From Micrococcales bacterium UBA2037 (GTDB lineage Bacteria; Actinomycetota; Actinomycetes; Actinomycetales; Microbacteriaceae), in the NCBI GenBank assembly GCA_002333405.1, contig DDBH01000020.1:1-21490 (forward strand): 21,490 nucleotides of DNA. The letters run 5' to 3'. The translations under genes and the position numbers were made by a program. Below the pieces are notes generated by a model that worked only from the letters and a program-made list of their open reading frames with translations, ran no database searches and was not told the origin of the DNA. Positions within the stretch are counted from its first letter, which is position 1. Each line of letters begins with the position of its first letter. Positions 1-8,266 of this stretch are shown here, piece after piece.

Positions 1-2647
1 TCAGCTGGTGAAGGTTCTCAATTGCGCCCAGCCCCTTCAGGCCTGGAAATTGCCCGACATAGCGAAGCTGCAGAAACTGCACCAGCCACTCGATGTCGCT
101 GACTGCACCCTTGCCGAGCTTTAGGTGTCTGGCAGCGTCAGCCCCTTGGGGAAGACGCTCATTTTCGACTCGTGCCTTCATCAGGCGGATGTCCACCAAC
201 TTCTTATTGCTTAGTTCCGTCGGATACCGATACTTGTCGATGAGCTCGGTAAATTCCTCCTGAAGCTGATTTGTTCCAGATATGGTCCGAGCACGCAACA
301 GGGCCTGGAACTCCCAAGTCTCAGCCCATTTCTCGTAGTATCCGGCATAGGCTGCCAGCGACTTGATTCTCGGACCGTTTTTACCCTCCGGCCGAAGGTC
401 AAGATCGATTTCAAACTCCAGTATTGAGTCTTTTACAAGGGATAAGAGCTTGGCAACAGCCGACTCTGCATCCCGCTGAGCAAACTCACTATCGCTTCGA
501 TAGACCAGAATCACATCTGCATCGGATCCAAAGCCTTGCTCCTTGCCACCCAAGCGTCCCATTGCAACTATCCCAACATCGAGATCTGAGTCAACAGACC
601 GCAACGCAAGCTGCATCATGCTGGAAAGGTAAACCTCGCTCACATCACTCAGTGCACTGGAGATTTGCTTCAAGTTTGTAACACCCAGGGTTGCTCCGAT
701 TGCTATGCGCAGGACCTCACGCCTTCGAATAACTCTTAGGCTTTCGGCAGTCTTATCCGGGTTTTGACTGCGCTTCAGAATTGCCAATGCCTCCACCTCG
801 AGTTCATCTCGAGAGCTTGGTACCAGCTGACTTTCCTCGCCGAACCATGAGCTGGATTCAGGTGTGTATTCGAGCAGCCTGGCTATGAAGTTTGAGGATG
901 CTAGAACTCTCATGAGCCGTTCTGCAGCGCCGGATGAGTCACGAAGCATCTTCAAGAACCAGTGCGCATCTCCGAGCTGCTCTGAGAGCCTTCGGAAGCT
1001 AAGCAGTGCCCGGTCGGGGTAAACACCCTCTGCCATCCACCTGATCAAAACCGGCAGCAAACTGCGCTGAATGGTGGCTCGTCTTGATACCCCTTGACTG
1101 AGCGCCTTCAGGTGCCGGTTGGCGCCCTCTGGGTCGAGGAACCCAAGCGACCTGAGCCGGCTTTCAACGTCCTGGTCTGAAAGCAAAACTTCACCGGGGT
1201 CAAGGTCGGCGGTAGCAGACAACAGGGGTCGGTAGAACACCGAGTCGTGGAGTTTAGCAACCTGAGCCTTCGCCTGGATCCAGCTGGCTTGCAAGTCATC
1301 CGCGCTGAAACTGTGATGCAGCGCTCGCGCGATTCTTCTCAGTTCCGACTCTTCCACTGGCACCAGGTGAGTTCTTCTAAGTCGCACCAACTGCAGCCGG
1401 TGTTCAATCGCCCGAAGTCTGCGATATAGCAATTGCAGATCAGCGGCATCTTGCCGTGAAAGCAGTCCCGCCTCTGATAGAGCGGCGATAGCCTCGCATG
1501 TGCCGGAAGAGCGAAGATTTGGATGGGAAACACCGTGCACCAACTGCAGTAGTTGAACTGTGAACTCGACATCACGCAATCCCCCGCGACCAAGCTTTAG
1601 GTTTTGATCGCGTTCCTGAACTGGGATGTTCTCAATAACGCGCTTACGCATTGCTCGCGCGTCCTGAACAATGTTTGATCCGCCGTGCCTAGTCCAAATT
1701 AGCGGACAGACCCTATCGAGATACTCCGCACCAAGCCCTGCATCACCGGCAGAAACACGAGCCTTGAGCAGTGCTTGAAATTCCCAGCTCTTTGCCCACT
1801 TTTCATAGTAGGCAACGTGCGCATCAACGGTTCTTACGAGTGCGCCAGCCTTGCCCTCAGGTCGAAGGTTTGGATCAACCTCCCACAGACCTGGCTCTCG
1901 ATCTGACTCATTAATTACCAACGCCAGTCTTTGGGCAATTTTGGTGCCAACATCAATGAAATTGTCAGAGGTTCCGGAGCCAACATAGATCACATCAACG
2001 TCACTGACGTAGTTCAGCTCTCGCGCCCCACACTTGCCCATTGAGATAACCGCCAGTTGGGTGCCTTCTGAGTCCTGCTGACTAATTCGGCCTTCGTTCA
2101 AAAGCTCAGACTTTGCTAAGGCAAGTCCGGCCTCTAAAGCCGCGTCAGCCAGATCCGACAGAGCCGCAACTACTGCCGTGACCGCTGCCTCCGGACTCTC
2201 TTGCGACAAATCCCAGTCCGCAATCCGAGCCAGCTGCTGACGATAGGAAACCCTAAGCGCAACACGGTTACTAGTGGCTAGGTTGAGCGAGTTTGGTAAG
2301 GCTGGCTTTCGACCCAGAAACTCCATTGTCTCTGGCTGCCTTAGGAAGGCTTCGGCAACCCCCTCAGAAGCACCCAGAAGGCGCATCAGTCTTCCGCAGG
2401 AATCAGACTCTGCAACAAGCTTCAATGATTCACTTGGTGCTACCTCTAGCAGCCTGAGCAGGTGAGCAAGTGCCCGGTCTGGTGAGGCGGAAAAAGCAAA
2501 CGCTTCGGTGCAGGTGTCGGCGTGCTTGCCAACAAGCTCAGTGAGTCTTTCGAGGTCAGTTCTCGCAGCCGAAAGCGACTCAAAGCCAAGCTTCGCAATT
2601 TCGCTCAGCGAATTGGCGCGAGGTGAGCCGGATGCGGGAGCAGCCAT
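1..2647 (-). CDS. glnE: Glutamine synthetase adenylyltransferase GlnE (3' end outside window)
   Basis: Bifunctional enzyme that adds AMP to, and removes it from, a tyrosine of the main glutamine synthetase, tuning nitrogen assimilation in the cytoplasm. The frame is open from ATG at 2645-2647 to the window edge, 882 codons; actinobacterial GlnE is about 1000 residues, so roughly the last hundred are missing. Two nucleotidyltransferase cores are visible, as the family requires: residues about 203-222 (MGKCGARELNYVSDVDVIYV, with the SDxD metal site) and about 696-714 (MGRLGGKEQGFGSDADVIL). The first corresponds to the deadenylylating half and the second to the adenylylating half. The start follows the glnA2 stop with no gap (TAAATG), so the two are probably translationally coupled. 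No frame break was noticed. The likely target, a GlnA1-type synthetase, is not in the window. Confidence 0.95.
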   Translation of the reverse strand, partial: MAAPASGSPRANSLSEIAKLGFESLSAARTDLERLTELVGKHADTCTEAFAFSASPDRALAHLLRLLEVAPSESLKLVAESDSCGRLMRLLGASEGVAEAFLRQPETMEFLGRKPALPNSLNLATSNRVALRVSYRQQLARIADWDLSQESPEAAVTAVVAALSDLADAALEAGLALAKSELLNEGRISQQDSEGTQLAVISMGKCGARELNYVSDVDVIYVGSGTSDNFIDVGTKIAQRLALVINESDREPGLWEVDPNLRPEGKAGALVRTVDAHVAYYEKWAKSWEFQALLKARVSAGDAGLGAEYLDRVCPLIWTRHGGSNIVQDARAMRKRVIENIPVQERDQNLKLGRGGLRDVEFTVQLLQLVHGVSHPNLRSSGTCEAIAALSEAGLLSRQDAADLQLLYRRLRAIEHRLQLVRLRRTHLVPVEESELRRIARALHHSFSADDLQASWIQAKAQVAKLHDSVFYRPLLSATADLDPGEVLLSDQDVESRLRSLGFLDPEGANRHLKALSQGVSRRATIQRSLLPVLIRWMAEGVYPDRALLSFRRLSEQLGDAHWFLKMLRDSSGAAERLMRVLASSNFIARLLEYTPESSSWFGEESQLVPSSRDELEVEALAILKRSQNPDKTAESLRVIRRREVLRIAIGATLGVTNLKQISSALSDVSEVYLSSMMQLALRSVDSDLDVGIVAMGRLGGKEQGFGSDADVILVYRSDSEFAQRDAESAVAKLLSLVKDSILEFEIDLDLRPEGKNGPRIKSLAAYAGYYEKWAETWEFQALLRARTISGTNQLQEEFTELIDKYRYPTELSNKKLVDIRLMKARVENERLPQGADAARHLKLGKGAVSDIEWLVQFLQLRYVGQFPGLKGLGAIENLHQL

Positions 2648-3988
2648 TTAGAGAGTTTTGAGGTTTTGCTCGATCTCGTACGGCGTGACTTGAGCACGAT
2701 AGTCAGCCCACTCGTTGCGCTTGTTCGCAAGCACAAAATTGAACACAGACTCGCCCAATACCTCAGCTACAAGCTCAGACTCCTCTAACTTCTTAATGGC
2801 GTGATCCAGAGACTGAGGAAGGGCTTCAATGCCAAGTGCCCTGCGCTCCATGCTCGAAAGCGCCCAGACGTCCTGCTCGGTCTCGTCAGGCAGTTCGTAA
2901 TTCTCTTCGATTCCCTTTAGACCAGCGGCCAAAAGAAGTGAGTAGGCCAAATATGGGTTCGCAGCCGCATCCATAGCTCGATACTCAATCCGTGTGGACT
3001 GCGACTTCTCGGGCTTGTGCAATGGGACTCGAACCAAGGCACTGCGGTTGTTGTGACCCCAGCTAACGTAGCTTGGGGCTTCTCCCCCGCCCCAGAGGCG
3101 CTTGTAGCTGTTTACGAACTGGTTGGTCACCAGGGTGATCTCGGGCGCATGCTTTAGAACGCCGGCCATAAACTGACGGGCCGTGTTTGAGAGGTGGTAC
3201 TTGGCCGCAGCATCGAAGAATGCGTTCTTGTCCCCCTCGAACAAGGAGAAGTGTGTGTGCATGCCGGAACCCGGGTGTGCAGTGAATGGCTTTGGCATAA
3301 ATGTTGCATAAACGCCCTGCTCTATCGCCACCTCCTTGATCACTGTTTTGAAAGTCATGATGTTGTCGGCCATGGAAAGAGCATCGGAGTAGCGCAAGTC
3401 AATTTCGTTCTGACCCGGCCCGCCCTCATGGTGGGAAAATTCGACTGAAATCCCCAATTGCTCGAGCATTGTCACTGCGCGACGCCTAAAGTCGTGCGCT
3501 GTGCCACCCGGAACGTTGTCAAAATATCCGGCGTTGTCCACTGGGACAGGTTCTCCGGTTTCATCGACCGAACTTGATTTCAAAAGGTAAAACTCAATTT
3601 CCGGATGAACGTAAAAACTGAAGCCCATCGACGCTGCCTTGGCAAGGGTCCGCCTCAAAACGTTTCTCGGGTCTGCGGCTGCGGGCTGTCCATCGGGAGT
3701 GGCGATATCGCAAAACATCCTTGCGGCAGGGTCGACAGTTCCGCGCCAGGGAAGGATTTGGAAGGTGGAAGGGTCTGGAATGGCAAGCATGTCAGCTTCT
3801 GAGTTTCTGGCGAGACCTTCGATTGAGGAACCGTCGAATCCGATGCCTTCTGCGAAGGCTCCTTCGATCTCAGCAGGGGCCACAGCCACCGACTTAAGTG
3901 ATCCAGCGACGTCCGTAAACCACAGTCTTACGAACTTTACGCCGCGCTCTTCGATTGTTCTTAAAACAAACTCTTGCTGCTTGTCCAT
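2648..3988 (-). CDS. glnA2: Type I glutamine synthetase, GlnA2 class
   Basis: Glutamate-ammonia ligase (glutamate + NH3 + ATP to glutamine), 446 residues, the same length as the mycobacterial GlnA2. Visible signatures are FDGSSIEGLA near residue 51, the ATP-binding KPFTAHPGSGMHTHFS, the NRSALVRVP segment, and ALVRVP followed by the EYRAMDAAANPYLA stretch. At the place of the adenylylated tyrosine (NLYDLP in GlnA1 enzymes) the sequence reads DVWALS with Trp375, so this enzyme should not be modified by the GlnE encoded next door. The ATG has a strong ribosome site, GGGAGG, about 5 nt upstream. The gene is divergent from nadE across only 34 bp and is followed directly by glnE. The GlnA2 class assignment rests on whole-protein resemblance to Rv2222c recalled from memory. 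Confidence 0.96.
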   Translation of the reverse strand: MDKQQEFVLRTIEERGVKFVRLWFTDVAGSLKSVAVAPAEIEGAFAEGIGFDGSSIEGLARNSEADMLAIPDPSTFQILPWRGTVDPAARMFCDIATPDGQPAAADPRNVLRRTLAKAASMGFSFYVHPEIEFYLLKSSSVDETGEPVPVDNAGYFDNVPGGTAHDFRRRAVTMLEQLGISVEFSHHEGGPGQNEIDLRYSDALSMADNIMTFKTVIKEVAIEQGVYATFMPKPFTAHPGSGMHTHFSLFEGDKNAFFDAAAKYHLSNTARQFMAGVLKHAPEITLVTNQFVNSYKRLWGGGEAPSYVSWGHNNRSALVRVPLHKPEKSQSTRIEYRAMDAAANPYLAYSLLLAAGLKGIEENYELPDETEQDVWALSSMERRALGIEALPQSLDHAIKKLEESELVAEVLGESVFNFVLANKRNEWADYRAQVTPYEIEQNLKTL

Positions 3989-4009
3989 TTAGCCTCCCTG
4001 CCTGTCTAA

Positions 4010-4016
4010 TAGGCTA
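4010..4016. promoter_or_regulatory. Overlapping divergent -10 elements, glnA2/nadE
   Basis: The heptamer TAGGCTA reads as a -10-like TAGGCT on the plus strand (4010-4015) and TAGCCT on the minus strand (4011-4016). On the plus strand, 7 nt separate the hexamer from the GTG of nadE, which would make nadE leaderless; no good Shine-Dalgarno precedes that GTG. On the minus strand a start near 4003 would leave a 15-nt leader carrying GGGAGG for glnA2. The -35 matches on both sides are poor, so this is a tentative call from position and hexamer only. Confidence 0.4.
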
Positions 4017-4022
4017 TCGGTT

Positions 4023-5648
4023 GTGACGCCAATAAAAGTAGCTTTTGCTCAGACTAACCCTGTCGTTGGAGACCTCCGGGGAAATCTCAGCGACATACGA
4101 TCAGCGATCGCCTCCGCATCTGGTGATGCCGACGTGGTCGTGTTTGGCGAGCTCGCCCTGTCTGGTTACCCACTGGGTGATCTGAGCTACCGCAGCGATG
4201 TTATCGATGCCTCAGCAAGGGCCCTGAATGAATTGGTCCTAATGACTGGCGAACCAGAATTATCCGGTGTTTATGTCGTGGTCGGTCACGTAAGTAAAGC
4301 CCAGGGACCGAAACACCCAATGCAGGCATCGGCTGCAATCGCCCACAACTCGGCCAGCGTCATCAAGGGCGGAAAGCTAATCGGCACCTACCACAAACAG
4401 ATTCTCCCAAATTTCGATGTCTTTGATGACTGGCGGAACTTTGTCCCGGGTGAATCGGAACTAATTTTCGAAATCAATGGAACAAAGTGCGCAGTTGCCA
4501 TTTGCCAGGACATCTGGACCGAGGATAGCTCTCGGTCGGTTGCCCTCAGCAATGATGGCGTTGAGCTACTGCTGGTTCTAAACGGTTCTCCCTACACAAG
4601 AAATAAGGCGGTCGAGCGGCGTCAGGCGGCTCGCGACTTCCAAAATGGCTTTGCTCTGGCCTATTCCAACCTGGCAGGCGGCCAGGATGAGCTGGTATTT
4701 GATGGCGGCAGTTTCCTGCTTGATGCATCCGGCACCGAAGTGCTCCGTGCGGGAATGGAACCAGGGTTGTACTGGGAACAGAATGAGAAGCTCGAGCCAG
4801 TGAAATCAAATGATCTGGCTACCCTGTGGCAGGTTTTGGTCATAGGCCTGCGAGACTACTGCGCAAAAACGGGACAGACCAAAGCTTTGCTTGGTCTCAG
4901 CGGTGGAATCGATTCTGCTCTGTCAGCAGCAATCGCCTGTGAAGCACTCGGGAACAAAAATGTGGTTGGAATTGCACTGCCCTCCAGGTACTCCTCGGAA
5001 CATTCCGTTGAGGACGCCTATGCGCTTGCAAAGAATTTGGATATCGAGATTCGCCAGGTGCCAATCGATAGAGCACACCAAGCTTTTGAAACCATGGTTG
5101 AACTTTCACAATTGGCTTCCGAGAACCTGCAGGCCAGAATTCGAGCGGTTACGCTGATGGCTATTTCAAATAGCGAGGGGCACCTGCTCTTGACCACTGG
5201 CAACAAGTCTGAAATTGCGGTTGGCTACTCCACTATGTACGGGGACTCGGCTGGCGGATTTGCTCCAATCAAGGATGTGTTCAAGACGGATGTTTGGGCT
5301 CTTGCTAGGTGGGTCAACTCAGTCCACGAGTCGGCTGTTATTCCAGTTAGCTCAATCGAAAAACCGCCGAGCGCCGAACTCAGACCGGACCAGCTCGATA
5401 GCGACTCGTTGCCTGACTACCAACTGCTTGACGAGATCCTGAAACTCCTGATTGAGAAATCCGCCACAATCCCAGAGACCGAAGCACTCGGATTTGATGT
5501 TTCTGAAGTTGTGCGCATCGAGGCTATGGTTAGAAACTCGGAGTGGAAACGATCACAGGGTGCCATTGGCACAAAAACTACAGAGGTCTCATTTGGCACC
5601 GGCCGCAGAGTGCCATTAACGACAAGGTTTACGAATTATGAAGATTAG
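4023..5648 (+). CDS. nadE: Glutamine-dependent NAD+ synthetase
   Basis: Last step of NAD synthesis: amidates nicotinic acid adenine dinucleotide using ammonia released from glutamine. It is a two-domain protein of 541 residues. The N-terminal nitrilase-type glutaminase carries the catalytic triad Glu43 (FGELALSGYP), Lys125 (YHKQILPNFD) and Cys161 (AICQDIW). The C-terminal synthetase carries the PP-loop SGGIDS at 293-298 and the downstream TTGNKSE segment. The glutaminase domain distinguishes it from the short ammonia-only NadE, and it is shorter than the roughly 680-residue mycobacterial enzyme. The start is GTG; the weak upstream ribosome site and the nearby -10-like box suggest a leaderless message. 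It overlaps panB by 11 bp, forming a cofactor (NAD and CoA) pair, and lies beside glutamine synthetase, the source of its nitrogen donor. Confidence 0.96.
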   Translation: MTPIKVAFAQTNPVVGDLRGNLSDIRSAIASASGDADVVVFGELALSGYPLGDLSYRSDVIDASARALNELVLMTGEPELSGVYVVVGHVSKAQGPKHPMQASAAIAHNSASVIKGGKLIGTYHKQILPNFDVFDDWRNFVPGESELIFEINGTKCAVAICQDIWTEDSSRSVALSNDGVELLLVLNGSPYTRNKAVERRQAARDFQNGFALAYSNLAGGQDELVFDGGSFLLDASGTEVLRAGMEPGLYWEQNEKLEPVKSNDLATLWQVLVIGLRDYCAKTGQTKALLGLSGGIDSALSAAIACEALGNKNVVGIALPSRYSSEHSVEDAYALAKNLDIEIRQVPIDRAHQAFETMVELSQLASENLQARIRAVTLMAISNSEGHLLLTTGNKSEIAVGYSTMYGDSAGGFAPIKDVFKTDVWALARWVNSVHESAVIPVSSIEKPPSAELRPDQLDSDSLPDYQLLDEILKLLIEKSATIPETEALGFDVSEVVRIEAMVRNSEWKRSQGAIGTKTTEVSFGTGRRVPLTTRFTNYED

Positions 5649-6423
5649 AACCAGCACCCTTGCAGCATTGAAGGCCAAGGGTCAGAAATTTGCAGCACTG
5701 ACCAGCTATGACATGCACACAGCTGCGATTTTTGACCAGGCTGGTATTGAAGTCTTATTGGTTGGGGATTCAGCCAGTGACAATGTGCTCGGTTACAACG
5801 GCACCACACCAATCGAGCTCAGTGAAATGATCCCGTTCGGCAGAGCCGTGGTATCAAGCGCAGTTAGCGCCCTGGTGGTAGTCGACCTACCCTTCGGAAG
5901 CTACGAAGTAAGTGACGATCAGGCGTTGACCAATTCCATTCGAGTAATGAAGGAAACGGGAGCTGATGCTGTAAAACTAGAAGGCGCCAAGCTCTCTCAG
6001 ATTCGGGCCCTTGCCTCAAGCGGGATCCCAGTCATGGGCCACGTCGGATTCACTCCACAAAGCGTAAACACGTTGGCCGGCTACAAAGTCCAGGGCCGGA
6101 CCGAACAAGACGCCGCTCGGATTTTGCAGGAGTGCAAAGACATTGAGGCTGCAGGTGCGTTCGCGGTGGTGCTCGAGATGATTCCGGCCGAGCTTGCTCA
6201 AGAAATTTCGCAAAAACTAGCCATCCCGACTATTGGAATAGGAGCTGGAGCGGACTGCGACGGCCAAATACTGGTCTGGCAAGATTTTGCCGGGCTGGGC
6301 ACCAGGTCTCCCAAGTTTGCCAAGCAGTATTTGAATCTCCGTCAAGACCTCAGCGCAGCGGCGACAGCCTTTCGCAATGAGGTTGTAGCTGGAGAGTTTC
6401 CAGCACCGGAGCAGCAGTTCTAG
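5638..6423 (+). CDS. panB: 3-methyl-2-oxobutanoate hydroxymethyltransferase (ketopantoate hydroxymethyltransferase)
   Basis: First committed step of pantothenate and coenzyme A synthesis: transfers a hydroxymethyl group from methylene-tetrahydrofolate to 2-oxoisovalerate, in the cytoplasm. The length of 261 residues is normal. The family residues are present: metal ligands Asp44 (LLVGDSASDNVLGY), Asp83 (VVVDLPFGSYE) and Glu115 (VKLEGA), catalytic Glu180 (VLEMIPAEL), plus the GHVGFTPQSV and TIGIGAGADCDGQ blocks. The ATG lies inside the end of nadE, so translation is probably coupled to it. Its stop codon shares the bases CTAG with the stop of the convergent 61-residue gene. There is no panC or panD nearby. 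Confidence 0.95.
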   Translation: MKIRTSTLAALKAKGQKFAALTSYDMHTAAIFDQAGIEVLLVGDSASDNVLGYNGTTPIELSEMIPFGRAVVSSAVSALVVVDLPFGSYEVSDDQALTNSIRVMKETGADAVKLEGAKLSQIRALASSGIPVMGHVGFTPQSVNTLAGYKVQGRTEQDAARILQECKDIEAAGAFAVVLEMIPAELAQEISQKLAIPTIGIGAGADCDGQILVWQDFAGLGTRSPKFAKQYLNLRQDLSAAATAFRNEVVAGEFPAPEQQF

Positions 6424-6605
6424 GACTCCCAGTCTCGCTGTTCTTCTTCACGCATTTGCTTGGCTCTAGCCGCAAGTACTTCCTTGCCGCGAGCTGCGTC
6501 CTCGGCAGAATCAAATGGGCCGATTCGATCAATGGATAGCGACTGAAACCCAATCTCAACTTGATTGGTTTTTAGGTTCAACCAATATTGAGGCTTGTCG
6601 TTCAA
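6420..6605 (-). CDS. Small conserved actinobacterial protein, possibly SPOR-like
   Basis: A 61-residue soluble protein with no signal peptide or membrane segment. It begins PQYWLNLKTNQVEIGFQSLS, continues with a DRIGPFDSAEDAARG stretch, and ends in a charged helix with EEEQRD. The opening tyrosine-tryptophan block and the 'GPFDSAEDAARG' turn resemble short Microbacteriaceae proteins sometimes labelled SPOR-domain-containing; that match is from memory and the function is unknown. The start is TTG, supported by a GGGGGG run about 4 nt upstream on the coding strand and by a -10-like box (TAGAGT) about 30 nt upstream. It is divergent from map and convergent with panB, whose stop codon it overlaps. 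Real-gene status is inferred from the ribosome site, the fit between neighbours and family resemblance. Confidence 0.7.
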   Translation of the reverse strand: MNDKPQYWLNLKTNQVEIGFQSLSIDRIGPFDSAEDAARGKEVLAARAKQMREEEQRDWES

Positions 6606-6632
6606 TGTCCCCCCAGTTCGTCGGAATAAAAA

Positions 6633-6643
6633 TTAGACTCTAA
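6633..6643. promoter_or_regulatory. Overlapping divergent -10 elements, small-protein gene/map
   Basis: A perfect 5-1-5 palindrome, TTAGACTCTAA, contains TAGACT (6634-6639, plus) and TAGAGT (6637-6642, minus). The plus hexamer is 6 nt from the ATG of map, which has no Shine-Dalgarno, pointing to a leaderless map mRNA. The minus hexamer would give the 61-residue gene a leader of about 25 nt with GGGGGG. No good -35 was seen on either side, and a repressor site is an alternative reading. Confidence 0.45.
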
Positions 6644-6645
6644 CC

Positions 6646-7509
6646 ATGCCAAAAGCAGCCGATAGAACACTCGTCCCCGGAACAATCTCCAGACAAAGAG
6701 CAGTCCCTGGAAGCATAGCAAGACCCGAGTATGTTGGCCGGCCAGCACCTGCACAGCATGTTGGCGGCGACAAATACGACGATGAGACCATTGGCCGAAT
6801 CCGCGCAGCCAGCAAATTGGCAGCCCAGGCGCTAGAGCTAGTTTTGTCTGAGGCAAAACCGGGGGTCACAACTGACCTCCTTGACCAAATCGGTCACGAG
6901 TTTCTCTGCGACTCCGGGGCCTATCCGTCGACACTTGGTTACCGGGGATACCCGAAGTCGCTGTGCACCTCTCTAAACGAGGTTATTTGTCATGGCATTC
7001 CAGATGACACAGTCATGGAAGACGGTGACATCGTAAATGTGGACATCTCGGCTTACCTCGATGGCGTACACGGTGACACCAACGGGACAGTAATCGTCGG
7101 GCAGGCTGACAGCGAAGTAGAGCTGCTTGTCGAGCGCACCAAAGAGGCGATGATGAGAGGCATTAGAGCCGCAAAACCTGGCCGAGAGGTTAACATCATT
7201 GGCCGCGCAATTGAGACCTACGCCAAACGCTTCAATTACGGAGTAGTTCGGGACTTCACAGGACACGGAGTCGGCACCAGCTTTCACTCCGGGCTAATCA
7301 TTCCCCACTACGATGAACCTGCCTATCGCGACATCATAGAACCAGGCATGGTGTTCACGGTCGAGCCGATGCTGACTCTTGGAAGCCAGGATTGGGACAT
7401 GTGGAATGACGACTGGACAGTGACCACCAAGGACAAGAGCTTCACAGCCCAGTTTGAACACACGGTTTTGATCACTGAATCCGGCGCTGAAATATTGACG
7501 GAGGCCTAG
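6646..7509 (+). CDS. map: Type I methionine aminopeptidase with N-terminal extension
   Basis: Removes the initiator methionine from nascent proteins at the ribosome. The length is 287 residues. The pita-bread catalytic domain keeps all five metal ligands: Asp133 and Asp144 (VNVDISAYLDGVHGDTNG, spaced by 11 as usual), His206 (FTGHGVG), Glu239 (TVEPM) and Glu270 (QFEHTV), plus the substrate-contact His116 (EVICHG). About 45 residues precede the core and are rich in Pro, Arg and Ala (VPGTISRQRAVPGSIARPEY), as in the mycobacterial MetAP1c isoform, where the extension is thought to contact the ribosome. The ATG lacks a ribosome site and lies just after a -10-like box, so the message may be leaderless. 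The stop codon abuts the ppgK start. Confidence 0.95.
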   Translation: MPKAADRTLVPGTISRQRAVPGSIARPEYVGRPAPAQHVGGDKYDDETIGRIRAASKLAAQALELVLSEAKPGVTTDLLDQIGHEFLCDSGAYPSTLGYRGYPKSLCTSLNEVICHGIPDDTVMEDGDIVNVDISAYLDGVHGDTNGTVIVGQADSEVELLVERTKEAMMRGIRAAKPGREVNIIGRAIETYAKRFNYGVVRDFTGHGVGTSFHSGLIIPHYDEPAYRDIIEPGMVFTVEPMLTLGSQDWDMWNDDWTVTTKDKSFTAQFEHTVLITESGAEILTEA

Positions 7510-8265
7510 ATGCTGTCCAATGCAATCGGAATCGACGTTGGTGGAACCGGGATAAAGGCCGCGATAGTCGATATTAGAACCGGAGAACTACTGTCCGAAC
7601 GGCTCAGAGTTGAAACACCTGCGGGAGGCGAGCCTAACGATATTGCGGCGGCCTGCAACGGGCTTATTGAACAGCTAGCAGCGCCATCCAACTTGACCGT
7701 CGGCCTTTGTTTCCCTGCTGTGGTTACACATGGGATCACCCGGTCTGCAGCAAACGTCAGCGACGCCTGGATCGGCCTGAAGGCCCAGAAGCTCTTCACC
7801 AAGGCACTTGGTCGGAAGACCCACGTCCTAAACGATGCAGACGCAGCGGGCGTTGCCGAGATGAAATTCGGTGCAGGACGCAAGGCAAAGGGTGTGACGA
7901 TCATGACCACGCTTGGCACGGGTATCGGCTCGGCACTATTCCTCAACAAGAAGCTTGTTCCAAACACTGAGCTAGGACACCTGGACATCGGAGAGATTCG
8001 CGACTTCGAACAGTACGCGTCATTTGCCCAAATGGAAGCCGAAGGCTTGTCTTTTGAGCAGTGGGCCGAGCGTCTGGAAATCTTATACGCGCACCTGGAA
8101 AGGCTGTTTAGTCCAGACCTATTTATTGTTGGCGGCGGAATCAGCAAATCACACCAAAGCTTCCTGCCACTGATCACAACGAATGCCCCGATCGTCCCAG
8201 CAACCACTAGGAACGCTGCTGGCATCATTGGAGCTGCTGCTATGGCAGCAAAGGTTTTGAAATAG
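7510..8265 (+). CDS. ppgK: Polyphosphate glucokinase
   Basis: ROK-family kinase that phosphorylates glucose to glucose-6-phosphate using polyphosphate (and often ATP), a typical actinobacterial enzyme that feeds glycolysis. The length of 251 residues is normal. Visible: the phosphate loop IGIDVGGTGIKAAIVD (6-21), catalytic Asp109 in VLNDADAAG, the second phosphate motif TTLGTGIGSALF, and ELGHLDIG, which continues without the CxCGxxGC zinc site of ordinary ROK proteins, as expected for this subfamily. The ATG follows the map stop with no gap, so the genes form a two-gene operon. It converges on rnpB with only one base between its stop and the inferred RNA 3' end. Confidence 0.94.
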   Translation: MLSNAIGIDVGGTGIKAAIVDIRTGELLSERLRVETPAGGEPNDIAAACNGLIEQLAAPSNLTVGLCFPAVVTHGITRSAANVSDAWIGLKAQKLFTKALGRKTHVLNDADAAGVAEMKFGAGRKAKGVTIMTTLGTGIGSALFLNKKLVPNTELGHLDIGEIRDFEQYASFAQMEAEGLSFEQWAERLEILYAHLERLFSPDLFIVGGGISKSHQSFLPLITTNAPIVPATTRNAAGIIGAAAMAAKVLK

Positions 8266-8266
8266 C

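Noticed and set aside
3639..3992. Open frame of 117 codons on the plus strand
   Set aside because: Antisense shadow of the conserved N-terminal part of glnA2, with no ribosome site or family resemblance.
8236..8249. GCTGC/GCAGC repeat near the end of ppgK as a terminator for ppgK or rnpB
   Set aside because: Only 5 bp, inside coding sequence, with no adequate U-tract in either direction.
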